The notes beneath the pieces are model-generated. The model was not told the DNA's origin. It saw only the letters and a program-made list of their open reading frames with translations, and searched no databases. A program made the position numbers and the translations under genes. A stretch of DNA of 64,000 nt, taken from positions 682,001-746,000 of the forward strand of contig NZ_OY781365.1 in the NCBI RefSeq assembly GCF_963676815.1, in the 5' to 3' direction. This DNA is from an uncultured Draconibacterium sp. GTDB taxonomy: Bacteria; Bacteroidota; Bacteroidia; Bacteroidales; Prolixibacteraceae. Of this stretch, positions 54,048 to 63,302 are shown piece after piece (position 1 is the first letter of the stretch; each line of letters starts with the position of its first letter).

Positions 54048-55187
54048 CTATTGATCTCCAACTTTAATAACATTGTGTGTGTATGGTCCTTCGGCCCAGA
54101 AATAGGCAATTACATCGATGTAGGCCATATCCATAATTCCATCGAATTTCCACTTGTCGTCCCATCTCGATTCAGGAACTTCAGTCATGTAGTAGTATTC
54201 CTCATTTCCTGTCGGACGTCCGTCAGTTGCATTCAGCGTACCCCACCATTCGTAGGCATCGTTTCCGTCTGCATCTTTAATGGTCATTCTGAATTTATAA
54301 CGCTCATCGCGTCCCCAACCTTCCTGCTTGAATTCAAGCGGTTGGTTGCTGGCTTTAAAGATACCGCCCCCCTGGTACTCCAATGAATATAAGAATTCGT
54401 CGGTTGGCGCAAAGTGCAACTGGAAGTCAACGATTTCAGTCATTACTACAGAACCAACGTTGAAATCGATATTGATACGGTAAACCGATGTATTTTCAAC
54501 AGTACTTGTTGATGCACCTTCTTTAATTACGCCGTTATCAATGTAAAACTGACGAGTATCGCCTGCGTTTCCATCGGTAAAGTAGTACGCTTCGCCGGCA
54601 GTAAGTTGAGTGTAAATTTCAAATTCACCCGGAGCAATTCCTTTCATAATGCTGGCACTAGTCAAGTCGCTACCACCTTCTGATCCGGCACCTGTAATGT
54701 AAACATCAACAGGAACATCAGCGAAACCTGCCAAACGGGTAATTTCCATTGTTCTTACTTCCTCACCTTTCAAATCGTTAATTCCTTTTGAAGAGAAAAC
54801 AGTCCAGATGATTTTGCCTGTTTCGGCAGAACCGAGACCGGCTAATGCACCAATTTTATTCAATTGTTTGTGCGAAATTGTAGCGTGGTTATAACCGCCG
54901 TTATTATCCGAAGCCATTCGGTAAATCGGTTCCGAGAAATCGCCGCCTTCAACATCAAAAGCCACTTCGTAAAGTACCATTCCGCTGTCTTCAGCTTTTG
55001 CAGGCTCCCATTCGAAATATACCGCTGCCGAAGCAGAAGTTTGTAATACAATTGATGCATTCTCGGCTGGTTCGTACAATGTTTGTACGGCAGTTACGCG
55101 AGTATCTCTTAGTTCGTCGTCTTCACATCCTACAAAGGCGATAAGCAAAGAAGTTATGATAGTTAATTTTATAATTAGTGTTTTCAT
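54048..55187 (-). CDS. SusE/SusF-like surface glycan-binding lipoprotein
   Basis: About 379 residues from ATG 55187 (MKTLIIKLTIITSLLIAFVGC, Cys21 lipidated). An earlier in-frame start at 55229 would add 14 non-signal residues. The N-terminal SusE-type Ig domain has ALYEPAENASIVL and VYFEWEPAKAEDSGMVLYEVAFD. One or two starch-binding-like sandwich domains follow (GIAPGEFEIYTQLTAGEAYYFTDG; FAPTDEFLYSLEYQGGGIFKASNQPLEFK) with exposed Trp residues near the end. It follows SusD by 47 bases, the usual SusCDE order. It probably holds mannan at the surface. Confidence 0.85.
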   Translation of the reverse strand: MKTLIIKLTIITSLLIAFVGCEDDELRDTRVTAVQTLYEPAENASIVLQTSASAAVYFEWEPAKAEDSGMVLYEVAFDVEGGDFSEPIYRMASDNNGGYNHATISHKQLNKIGALAGLGSAETGKIIWTVFSSKGINDLKGEEVRTMEITRLAGFADVPVDVYITGAGSEGGSDLTSASIMKGIAPGEFEIYTQLTAGEAYYFTDGNAGDTRQFYIDNGVIKEGASTSTVENTSVYRINIDFNVGSVVMTEIVDFQLHFAPTDEFLYSLEYQGGGIFKASNQPLEFKQEGWGRDERYKFRMTIKDADGNDAYEWWGTLNATDGRPTGNEEYYYMTEVPESRWDDKWKFDGIMDMAYIDVIAYFWAEGPYTHNVIKVGDQ

Positions 55188-55234
55188 AATCGATATATGT
55201 TTGTGTTTATTGTTCATTTTTTGATTCACTTAAA

Positions 55235-56872
55235 TTAATAGCCTGGGTTTTGACCAAGATTTGGATTTAAATCTTTTTGCGACTGCGGAACCGCCCATAA
55301 ATAATCTCTTGCAGGATTAAATGAACGTACATCGAGCCTGATATAACCGTTGTCGATACTTGGATCGCCATACTGTGCACCGTGTGGATTTCCATCCAAA
55401 ACAGTTTCAGCAGTTCCCCAACGACGAATATCAAAGATTCGTAAACCTTCCAAAGCCAATTCAACACGACGTTCGCGGCGAATGATTTCGCGCAAATCAG
55501 AACTGCTCAACGACGCATCAAAATCTAAGGCACTTGCATCGGTAAATCCGGCACGCTCTCGCAAAGCTTTAACTGTACTGTTCCATACATTTTCATCCAT
55601 TTGGTTCAGTTCGTTTTTAGCTTCGGCGTACATTAACAGCACGTCGGCATAACGAATCAAAATCAAATTCAGGCCCGAAGTAAACGATGCCAACGACTGT
55701 GGATCGTAGTACTTACGCATGTAATAACCTGTTGATGTAGAGTTGGTACCCTGACCTTTGTATTCATCCACCTCGGCAGATTCATCAGGTGCAGTACCCG
55801 GTTTAATGTAAATGGTCTGAGTTGTTCCGTCAGGTAATTTCCATGGGAATTCGTGATAAACTACAGTTGCTGTTAAACGTGGGTCGCGACGAACATACGG
55901 ATCGTTCTCATCGTATCCCGAGTTTGCATCGTCAATGGTTCTTCCGTTCATCATCAGGTAATCGTCAACCAATTCCTGTGTTGGTGCCATTTGATTTACA
56001 CGTGCTCCCACTGAAAGCGGTGCGTAATCAAAATATTCTCCCCAGGTGCGCAACGACGGTACATAACCCAAATCGAGGATTACTTCATCGTTGTATTCAT
56101 TTTCAGGAAGGAAAATACCTTCGTACGAAGGGAACAAACTGTATGAACCATACTGATCAGAATTGATCAATTCCTCGCAGGTGCTTACCACATTTTGCCA
56201 GTCGTTACTGTATAAGTAGGTTCTGGCTTTTAGTGCCACTGCTGCTCCGGCAGTAATTCTACCCTTATCTTCTTCGCTGTATTCATCGTTTGTTGGAAGA
56301 ATACCGATAACGGCATCAAGTTCGCTGCGTACAAATGCCAGCACTTCTTCGTGCGAAGTACGTGCAATTTCTTTCGATTCGTCCAATGTAATATCGGTTT
56401 CGAACAACGGAACGTCGCCGTACCAGGTAGTTAAACGGAAATACAGATAAGCACGGATAAAACGAGCCTCGGCATTCATTCTTGCTTTCAGGTCTTCATC
56501 CATTCCTTCCACCCGGTCAACATTTTCGAGAAAAGTATGGCAGGTTTTAATTCCTCCATAACAGTCTCTCCATTCGTTGGCAAAATGATTGTTTGAAGCA
56601 TCGGCCTGTCCCGAAGAAATGATCTTCTCCGAACTTGAACCACGACCTTCATAAATGTTATCGCTGAGCGCTTCGGTAGAGAAGAAATAACCCGAATTAT
56701 ACATCTGACTGTATGCCATATTCAAAACCATATTGGCTTTTTCGGGCGATGTCCAGTAGTTGGCTTCTGTAAACTTATTTGTTGGTGCCAAATCCAAATC
56801 GTTACAAGAAGTAAGTAGCATTAAAATTAAACTTGCAACGCCAGCACTATATTTTAGAAATTTCATCTTCAT
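55235..56872 (-). CDS. SusD/RagB-like lipoprotein of the resident PUL
   Basis: About 545 residues from the ATG at 56872 (a second ATG at 56866 is equally possible). The frame is open further upstream to 57043, but that part overlaps the end of SusC and encodes no signal. The chosen start gives MKMKFLKYSAGVASLILMLLTSC with a lipobox. RagB strips include LILIRYADVLLMYAEAKNELNQ, IRRERRVELALEGLRIFDIRRWG and DYLWAVPQSQKDLNPNLGQNPGY. It begins 25 bases after SusC, the normal pair order. Confidence 0.95.
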   Translation of the reverse strand: MKMKFLKYSAGVASLILMLLTSCNDLDLAPTNKFTEANYWTSPEKANMVLNMAYSQMYNSGYFFSTEALSDNIYEGRGSSSEKIISSGQADASNNHFANEWRDCYGGIKTCHTFLENVDRVEGMDEDLKARMNAEARFIRAYLYFRLTTWYGDVPLFETDITLDESKEIARTSHEEVLAFVRSELDAVIGILPTNDEYSEEDKGRITAGAAVALKARTYLYSNDWQNVVSTCEELINSDQYGSYSLFPSYEGIFLPENEYNDEVILDLGYVPSLRTWGEYFDYAPLSVGARVNQMAPTQELVDDYLMMNGRTIDDANSGYDENDPYVRRDPRLTATVVYHEFPWKLPDGTTQTIYIKPGTAPDESAEVDEYKGQGTNSTSTGYYMRKYYDPQSLASFTSGLNLILIRYADVLLMYAEAKNELNQMDENVWNSTVKALRERAGFTDASALDFDASLSSSDLREIIRRERRVELALEGLRIFDIRRWGTAETVLDGNPHGAQYGDPSIDNGYIRLDVRSFNPARDYLWAVPQSQKDLNPNLGQNPGY

Positions 56873-56897
56873 GTCATTTAATTTTAAAATTCTAATT

Positions 56898-59800
56898 CTA
56901 AACCAAAACCGTAGTACTAAGCGTAGGATAATTCCGGCCGCTGTTTGCTCCGGTTCCTCCGGTTCCTCCCATATTACTTCCAAACTCTGTCGATTCAGGA
57001 TCGATAAAAGAAACATTTGAAAGTGTGAACAGATTCTGTGCATTTACACTCAAACGAAGTTTTTGAACACCCACTTTTGTAGTCAATTCTTTAGGCAAAG
57101 TATAACCCAGCTGGATGTTTTTCAAGCGTATGTAAGCCGCATTGAAAATATAAATATCAGAAGCTCTACCCCAGTTATTCTGGTTAGATGATGATCCGGG
57201 AGCCGACAATCGTGGCCATTCCGCATCAGGATTTACCGGTGTCCAGAAATCTAACTGGTGCTGGTACATTACGTACGAGTAATTGGCATGGAAAGGCTCA
57301 ACAAGCTCACCACGCAGGAACATATCGCGTTTACCTACACCCTGAATTAATACGCCAAGATCAAATCCTTTCCACTTAACATCGTAGTTCAAACCAAAAG
57401 TATAACGCGGGAATGCGTTTCCTAAAACCTGGCGATCTTTGTCGTCGATAACGCCGTCGTTATTCGAGTCTACATATTTTACATCACCCGGCTCAACAGT
57501 TGCTCCAATTGGCAATGCACTGTTTTCAATTTCCTGGTAGCTGCCAAAATAACCATCGGTTTTATAACCAAAGTACGAGCCCAAAGCTTCACCTTCGCGA
57601 ATTAATTTACGCAACTGGTCGTTCGAATCAATTTGTTCGTTGCCGCCAAAGTCAACTACTTCGTTTTTGGCGTCGGCCACGTTTAAACGAACGTTGTGGT
57701 CAACCGCTCCTGTTTTTGCATGGTAGTTGATGGTAGCTTCCCAACCCTGGTTTCTCATTTCTCCTGCATTTTCTTTTGCAACTGCGCCACCAAATACCGA
57801 AGGCACAACCGGAGTTAACAGGATTTGAGAAGTAAGTTTATTGAAGTAATCCAATGAAACCGATAGTTTATAATCGAAGAATGTAGCGTCGGCACCAATG
57901 TTAAAGTTGGCCGATTGCTCCCACTGTAACATACTGTTTCCAAAGTCGAATCCGGTTCCTGAAACAGCTTCATTATTGAACCCATAAACGTTGTTGTAAA
58001 CCGTGTAGGTTGTAAAATACGAGTAATCGTCAACATTCTGGTTACCAAGCACACCGTACGAACCACGTAATTTCAGGTCGCCAATATTGCTTTTGTAATT
58101 GTCCATGAAACTTTCTTCAGACAAACGCCATCCGGCAGTAAACGATGGGAAGAATCCCCAGCGGTAATCTTCAGCAAATTTTGAAGAACCGTCGTAACGG
58201 AAACTGAATTCTCCGTAATATTTGTCTTTGTAGTTATAACCTGCACGACCAAAAATGGAGTAAATACTGCGTTCCTGTGTTTGTGCCGGTGTGTTGTAGC
58301 TCGAAGGATCGATTTCGGTTTCCGATTCAGGAAGACCAAGATCGCGGTCGGTATATTTCATTTTTATTTCGTTGGCCTGACGCGTGTAGGATTCGTTAGA
58401 AACACCGATCAAACCTGAAACATTATGGTCTTCGTTGAAAGTTTGGTTGTAATCCAACAAAAACTGTGTATTCAGAATATACCTTTTTTCGTTGTAATCT
58501 TCGGTAGGTCGGGTATCATTGGCATACGAACTTGGTTTTTCAGCAGTCGGGCTTGAGTAGAACGGAACTTCCAATCCTCTGATAAAACGGTGGTTTGCAC
58601 CTAAATCGAGACCAATCATACCCTTTGCTTTTAACCCTTTTGCCAAATCCAGTTCAGCATTCAGACTACCAAGGAAATTATCGTCGTCTTTTTTCTGAAA
58701 GCCTCCGGCTTCCAATTGTCCCAGCGGGTTAAACTGCGAAAGCACATCGTTAATCAGGTACTTGCCATTGTCGGCTTGCATCTGATAAGTGTAGTAAGGC
58801 GGAATACGAGAACCATCAACAATAAGGAATCCGGTGCTCGCATTTGGCGCTTTCTGCATGGTGCGGTTAAACGCCATTAAAGCACTCAATTTCAATTTGC
58901 CATATTGGCTTACCAGGTTGGTTCTGAAGTTGTAACGCTCAATTCCGAAACTGCCAACAAAGTTGCTTTCCTGGTTATAATAACCTGCAGAAACCATGTA
59001 AGTAGAAGTTTCGTTACCACCTGAAATGCTGGCATTGTAATTTTGTTGTAATGCTGTTTGCAGGATTCCATCTAAGAACCACTGTCCGTCGCCGTTCTCC
59101 TGAAGATCCCTGATTTCGGCAGGAGTATATTGTGGCGAAGAACCAACATTTATTAAAGCCTGATTTTTCAGCAAGGCATTTTCGTATCCTTTTACGGGCG
59201 AAAACAATACATCCGGATCCTGAAAACCGGTCATTGTACTTACACGAACGGTAGGTTTATCGCTTTTTGCACCTTTTTTGGTTGTTACCAAAATTACTCC
59301 GTTCGACGAACGCGAACCATAAATGGCAGCACTACCGGCATCTTTCAAAACCGATACATTTTCAATATCCGCCGGGTTCAGGTTATTTAAACTTCCCATT
59401 TCAGTAATCATTCCGTCGATTACTACCAATGGGTTATTGTTATTCATGGTACTTACACCACGAATGTTAATATTCATGCTATTATCGTTCGGGTTCATGC
59501 TTCGTTGCTGAATTACAAGGTTTGCCGAAGCTCCCTGCAAAGCCTGAACAGCATTTCCTACCGGACGATCTTCAATTAAATCTGAGTTTACCTGATCAAC
59601 AGAACCAATCAGGTTTTTCTTTTGCATGGTACCGTAACCAATTACCACAACTTCCTCGATACCAATCGCATCTTCCTGCATCACTACCGAAATATTGCTT
59701 TGGTTACCCACAACAACTTCCTGCGAAAGCATCCCAACAAATGAGAAAGACAGAACAGCATCAGGACCAACATTACCTATTTGGAAATTTCCATCAATAT

Positions 59801-60290
59801 CGGTAACCGTTCCCTGGGTAGTGCCTTTAACAAACACGGTAACTCCCGGTATTGGCTGACCATCAGCTCCGGTAACTGTTCCGCTTACAGCTTGTTGCAC
59901 TGCCGGTAAGTTTGCATCATCAAACTCGCCTTTAAATAAGGCTACCTGCCGGCCAACAATTTTATACTCAACACCGCTGTTGTAAAATATTTCAGTTAGA
60001 ATTTTTTCGATGTCAGTATTCCTAAAATTAACTGACACTTTCCGCTCTGCATCGATTACATCCTCGGAGTAGAAAAAATGAAACTCGCTTTGACTCTCAA
60101 TTTCCTCAAGGACAGTTTTGATATCCGTGTTTTTCAACTCAACAGACAACCTTGTTATCTGCGAATAGCTTTCTTTAGCCATTACCGAAAAAACACTAAT
60201 ACATAACAAAAACAAAGTTACTTTCATAAGTCTTAAAAGTTTTAAGAAGAAACTCCACAAAGGGATTTCCTTCAATCTCTTTTTTTTCAT
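56898..60290 (-). CDS. SusC/RagA-like TonB-dependent transporter with N-terminal STN signalling domain
   Basis: A 1,130-residue outer-membrane importer. After a long signal region (hydrophobic LMKVTLFLLCISVFSVMA at about 21-38) comes an STN domain (about 48-118, LSVELKNTDIKTVLEEIESQSEFHFFYSED). Then follow a carboxypeptidase-regulatory-like domain (about 133-215), EEVVVIGYGTMQKKN, plug, and barrel ending NYPTLSTTVLV. STN domains contact FecR anti-sigma factors, and a FecR gene lies 123 bases upstream, so this transporter is both importer and sensor of its glycan. It starts the SusC-SusD-SusE-GH76 series. Confidence 0.96.
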   Translation of the reverse strand: MKKKRLKEIPLWSFFLKLLRLMKVTLFLLCISVFSVMAKESYSQITRLSVELKNTDIKTVLEEIESQSEFHFFYSEDVIDAERKVSVNFRNTDIEKILTEIFYNSGVEYKIVGRQVALFKGEFDDANLPAVQQAVSGTVTGADGQPIPGVTVFVKGTTQGTVTDIDGNFQIGNVGPDAVLSFSFVGMLSQEVVVGNQSNISVVMQEDAIGIEEVVVIGYGTMQKKNLIGSVDQVNSDLIEDRPVGNAVQALQGASANLVIQQRSMNPNDNSMNINIRGVSTMNNNNPLVVIDGMITEMGSLNNLNPADIENVSVLKDAGSAAIYGSRSSNGVILVTTKKGAKSDKPTVRVSTMTGFQDPDVLFSPVKGYENALLKNQALINVGSSPQYTPAEIRDLQENGDGQWFLDGILQTALQQNYNASISGGNETSTYMVSAGYYNQESNFVGSFGIERYNFRTNLVSQYGKLKLSALMAFNRTMQKAPNASTGFLIVDGSRIPPYYTYQMQADNGKYLINDVLSQFNPLGQLEAGGFQKKDDDNFLGSLNAELDLAKGLKAKGMIGLDLGANHRFIRGLEVPFYSSPTAEKPSSYANDTRPTEDYNEKRYILNTQFLLDYNQTFNEDHNVSGLIGVSNESYTRQANEIKMKYTDRDLGLPESETEIDPSSYNTPAQTQERSIYSIFGRAGYNYKDKYYGEFSFRYDGSSKFAEDYRWGFFPSFTAGWRLSEESFMDNYKSNIGDLKLRGSYGVLGNQNVDDYSYFTTYTVYNNVYGFNNEAVSGTGFDFGNSMLQWEQSANFNIGADATFFDYKLSVSLDYFNKLTSQILLTPVVPSVFGGAVAKENAGEMRNQGWEATINYHAKTGAVDHNVRLNVADAKNEVVDFGGNEQIDSNDQLRKLIREGEALGSYFGYKTDGYFGSYQEIENSALPIGATVEPGDVKYVDSNNDGVIDDKDRQVLGNAFPRYTFGLNYDVKWKGFDLGVLIQGVGKRDMFLRGELVEPFHANYSYVMYQHQLDFWTPVNPDAEWPRLSAPGSSSNQNNWGRASDIYIFNAAYIRLKNIQLGYTLPKELTTKVGVQKLRLSVNAQNLFTLSNVSFIDPESTEFGSNMGGTGGTGANSGRNYPTLSTTVLV

Positions 60291-60337
60291 AGATTTGACG
60301 TATTAAGATTAATAATTTTGATAATTATTTTTCAGAG

Positions 60338-60362
60338 GTGGGGAAGTTGGTGGCTTCTCCAC
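60338..60362. other. Hairpin between FecR and SusC genes
   Basis: GTGGGGAAG (60338-60346) pairs with CTTCTCCAC (60354-60362) with one mismatch. No T-run follows on the minus strand. It may be part of the SusC leader or a processing site that lets SusC be expressed apart from FecR. Confidence 0.45.
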
Positions 60363-60413
60363 TTCTTCATATTTGGAGGTTCGCTTTACTGGTTTATTTC
60401 ATAGGCATATCAT

Positions 60414-61385
60414 TTATTTTATAGGTTTTATAATCAGTTTCCTTTCATTCTTTTTGTATTCATATTTTAACGACATTGTTATTTCCAACAGATCCATCAC
60501 TTCTGTAATCGATTCATACTCTATGGTCGCTGTAAGTTTTTTATCCGAAATGTAGTCGTCATCAATTTCAATTGAAATATTGTACCACCGCTCCAAACGC
60601 TCAACAACATCTTTCAATGATTCATTTCTGAATATCAACTTGTTATTTACCCACGACGAATAAATTTCGGTATCTACTTTTTGTACCTGTATGGTTGAAT
60701 TTGCTGAATTAATTACCGCGTGCTCACCTGGCACCAAAACTTGTTGTTCGCCGGAGTTTGAAACCAATTGTACTTTTCCTCTTTCTAATGTTACTTCCGG
60801 ATTGGTTCCGGAATAGCTCATTACATTAAAAGCCGTACCCAACACATTCACCTTCACATTATCTGTCTCAACTTCAAAAGGTGTTTCACTTTTCTGAACA
60901 TCAAAATAGGCTTCTCCACTCAATTGCACCAAACGTGTTTTACCATCGAATTTCTGCGGATATGACAAAGTTGAACCTGAATTCAACCAAACTTCTGAGC
61001 CATCGGGCAAAACAAAATAGGTTTTTGAAGCAAGCGGCGTTGATACTGTTTGTAACTCCGTTTTAATATCCGCTTTATCGAGGGTAAAAAATAAAGTAAT
61101 AGCCAGTGGAATGAAAAGAACAGCAGCGGCCCGGGTTAAATAGCTTACTAATTTTCGGGTTTTGCTTGTTCGTGGTTCCTGGTTATTTATTTCGTAATGT
61201 ATTTTATGCAGGGTATCCGTTAAATCAGGGGTTTCAGTTTCCTGTGCTTTTGTAAGTTTCCAATGCTCTTTCATCTGGGCATCCAAAACCAACTTGCTGT
61301 CCGGCTTTACAAACAATTCAACAAACTGCTGAAACTCCTCCTCCGAGCAATTGTTTTCGAGATATTTCTTGTAATATTCTTTCAT
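60414..61385 (-). CDS. FecR-family anti-sigma factor
   Basis: A 323-residue inner-membrane regulator. The cytoplasmic N-terminus (about 1-85) binds the sigma factor, a single membrane helix follows (about 88-105, AAAVLFIPLAITLFFTL), and the periplasmic FecR domain (about 120-215: TYFVLPDGSEVWLNSGSTLSYPQKF, LSGEAYFDVQKSETPFEVETDN, VLGTAFNV) leads to a C-terminal STN-like part (SLKDVVERLERWYNISIEID) that contacts SusC. It lies between the STN-containing SusC and a divergent ECF sigma gene, giving a complete trans-envelope signalling set. Confidence 0.95.
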   Translation of the reverse strand: MKEYYKKYLENNCSEEEFQQFVELFVKPDSKLVLDAQMKEHWKLTKAQETETPDLTDTLHKIHYEINNQEPRTSKTRKLVSYLTRAAAVLFIPLAITLFFTLDKADIKTELQTVSTPLASKTYFVLPDGSEVWLNSGSTLSYPQKFDGKTRLVQLSGEAYFDVQKSETPFEVETDNVKVNVLGTAFNVMSYSGTNPEVTLERGKVQLVSNSGEQQVLVPGEHAVINSANSTIQVQKVDTEIYSSWVNNKLIFRNESLKDVVERLERWYNISIEIDDDYISDKKLTATIEYESITEVMDLLEITMSLKYEYKKNERKLIIKPIK

Positions 61386-61517
61386 ATAATTTTGTAGTCA
61401 CTCGTTAAACGCGTAAAGTATAAAAAACCCCTGCTTCGCTTTTACATTTTTTTAAATTTTATTTCCAGCTGAATTTGACTCCCTCTTTTCGTTCAGCCAG
61501 AATCTAAAAACATTTTA

Positions 61518-61525
61518 TAGATTTG
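61518..61525 (+). promoter_or_regulatory. -7 box of the ECF sigma gene
   Basis: TAGATTTG is a full TAnnTTTG match. It predicts a start near 61532 and so rules out the in-frame GTG at 61525, supporting ATG 61549. No clear -33 TTTG was found at the usual spacing. Confidence 0.5.
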
Positions 61526-61548
61526 TGCATTCTTGCGAACTGGGACAG

Positions 61549-62127
61549 ATGAATAACGAGAAACTAATTAATCGATTTATTGATGGCGACAAAACCGCTA
61601 TTAACGATTTGTATGCCGAGTATAGCCCGCGGTTATATCGCTTTGCCATGGCTTACTTAAAATCGGAATCAGAAGTTCTCGACATCGTTCAGGAAGTATT
61701 TGTTAATGTTTGGGTGAACCGCAAAAAACTAAAGAAAGACTCAAATCTTGACGCGTACTTATTTACGGTGGCTAAAAACACCATCGTATCAGTTTTTCGT
61801 AAAAAGCTGTCAGAAAAAGACTACCTGGAAGACCTGAAACACAAATCAATAACAAATAGCATCGATACTGAATCGCAGTTCAACTACAACCAGTTATCCG
61901 ACAAATTGAATGATCTGGTAGAACAACTACCTCCGCAACGAAAAAAAATATATCAGCTAAGCAAAGAACAAGGTTTAGCGAATAAAACAATTGCTGCAGA
62001 ACTTGGAATTTCGATAAAAACAGTTGAAGATCATTTAAGCAAAGCAAGTAAATTCATTAAGAAGAATTTAACGGAATACGGTTTCCTCGCCCTGCTTTTT
62101 ATCGACCTGTTTATCAACTCCAAATAA
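61549..62127 (+). CDS. ECF RNA polymerase sigma factor
   Basis: A 192-residue ECF sigma factor from ATG 61549 (preceded by GGGACAG). Region 2 covers about 10-75 (YAEYSPRLYRFAMAYLKSESEVLDIVQEVFVNVWVNRKKLK) and region 4 about 120-180 (LPPQRKKIYQLSKEQGLANKTIAAELGISIKTVEDHLSKASKFIKK, a helix-turn-helix). The last ~15 residues are hydrophobic (GFLALLFIDLFINS). It is divergent from FecR, whereas sigma and anti-sigma genes usually lie in the same direction. It should drive the FecR-SusCDE-enzyme operon when SusC senses its glycan. Confidence 0.95.
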   Translation: MNNEKLINRFIDGDKTAINDLYAEYSPRLYRFAMAYLKSESEVLDIVQEVFVNVWVNRKKLKKDSNLDAYLFTVAKNTIVSVFRKKLSEKDYLEDLKHKSITNSIDTESQFNYNQLSDKLNDLVEQLPPQRKKIYQLSKEQGLANKTIAAELGISIKTVEDHLSKASKFIKKNLTEYGFLALLFIDLFINSK

Positions 62128-62145
62128 TAACTCCGGCAGCCTTCG

Positions 62146-63288
62146 CTATTTCATTTTTAACGCGTTTATCAAAAGATAAACAAACAACAAAAGCACAACA
62201 ACCATTGCCCCGGTTTGTCCGGCGGCATCGGATACCAGCCCCATAATTGGAGGAACTATCGCACCACCGGCAACACCCATAATCAGCAAGCCTGAAACTT
62301 CGTTTGCGTACTCCGGTTTACGGCGCAAAGCAGCCGAGAAAACAATGGAGAACACATTGGCAACTGCCAGTCCGGAACAAAATATCATTACATACATCAA
62401 CGAAACCGGACCGGGAATAGCAACCATAACAACCAGCGCCACAATTCCTAAAACAGCACTCCCAATATAGAATAACCGGCCAGAATATTTCATCAGTAAA
62501 ATGGCACCGATAAAAGTACCGATAGTTCGCGCAGCGAAATATAAACTTGTGGCCAATCCTGCTTTTTCCAACGGCATTACAGTACGCTCCATTAAAAACT
62601 TTGGGAAAGTGACATTCAAACCAACATCGATTCCCACTAGTACCACAATTGCAAAAAAGAAACTTAGCACTACCGGGTCTTTCAATAATTTGAAACTTGC
62701 TGCAAAACCGGCCGTTTCACTGTTTGATTGTTCTTTTTGTATCGGGGCCAATAAAAGCCACAATCCGGATAATAAAGTGATCGCCGCAAAAAAAGGAAAT
62801 ATAAGTTTCCAGTTACCAAATGTGCCTGATGCCACACCTGCAACAATGGGCCCGATGAACGAAGCAATTGCTTTTACAAACTGGCCAAGCGTTAAACTAC
62901 TGGTTAATTTCTCGCCGCTAACTACGTTGGTTAACAGCGGATTTAAGGCCACCTGCAAAATAGTGTTACCAATACCGAGCAAGGCAAAGGCAATCAAAAC
63001 CATCGAATAACTGTAAGTTGCCAATGGCACCAACAGTGCGACCAGCGTTACAACAATACTAAGTAGTACAGTATTTTTCCGCCCCAACTTGTTCATTAAC
63101 ACACCTGTTGGAACCGAAAACACGGCAAACCACAAAAAAACCATCATAGGTAAAAGGTTGGCCAGCGAATCACTCAATCCAAAATCCTGCTTTACGTAGC
63201 TGGATGAAATGCCCACCACATCGGCAAAGCCCATGATAAAGAAGCTAAACAAAACCGGTAGTACGGCTAAATTCGATTTTTTGCTCAT
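62146..63288 (-). CDS. MFS sugar permease (FucP/NarK-like)
   Basis: A 380-residue, about 12-helix permease of the major facilitator superfamily. It begins LAVLPVLFSFFIMGFADVVGISSSYVKQDFGLSDSLANLLPMMVF, and the loop MNKLGRKNTVLLS is the MFS motif A. The overall sequence resembles fucose/glucose permease types found near PULs in Bacteroidota. It starts 14 bases after the ROK gene, so the two form an operon: import of a hexose (mannose or glucose is plausible) followed by phosphorylation. It lies convergent to the sigma gene and may not be under PUL control. Confidence 0.88.
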   Translation of the reverse strand: MSKKSNLAVLPVLFSFFIMGFADVVGISSSYVKQDFGLSDSLANLLPMMVFLWFAVFSVPTGVLMNKLGRKNTVLLSIVVTLVALLVPLATYSYSMVLIAFALLGIGNTILQVALNPLLTNVVSGEKLTSSLTLGQFVKAIASFIGPIVAGVASGTFGNWKLIFPFFAAITLLSGLWLLLAPIQKEQSNSETAGFAASFKLLKDPVVLSFFFAIVVLVGIDVGLNVTFPKFLMERTVMPLEKAGLATSLYFAARTIGTFIGAILLMKYSGRLFYIGSAVLGIVALVVMVAIPGPVSLMYVMIFCSGLAVANVFSIVFSAALRRKPEYANEVSGLLIMGVAGGAIVPPIMGLVSDAAGQTGAMVVVLLLFVYLLINALKMK

Positions 63289-63302
63289 GAGTCTATTGAT
63301 CG

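Noticed and set aside
56873..57043. Longer N-terminus for the resident SusD
   Set aside because: It overlaps the end of SusC in another frame and encodes no signal peptide. The ATGs at 56872/56866 start directly at a lipoprotein signal.
61274..61281. TCTGGGCA as another att copy
   Set aside because: It is only 8 bases, inside the FecR coding sequence, with no further match to the 14-base core.
61525..61548. GTG start of the sigma factor
   Set aside because: The GTG overlaps the -7 box; ATG 61549 fits family length and has a GGGAC just before it.
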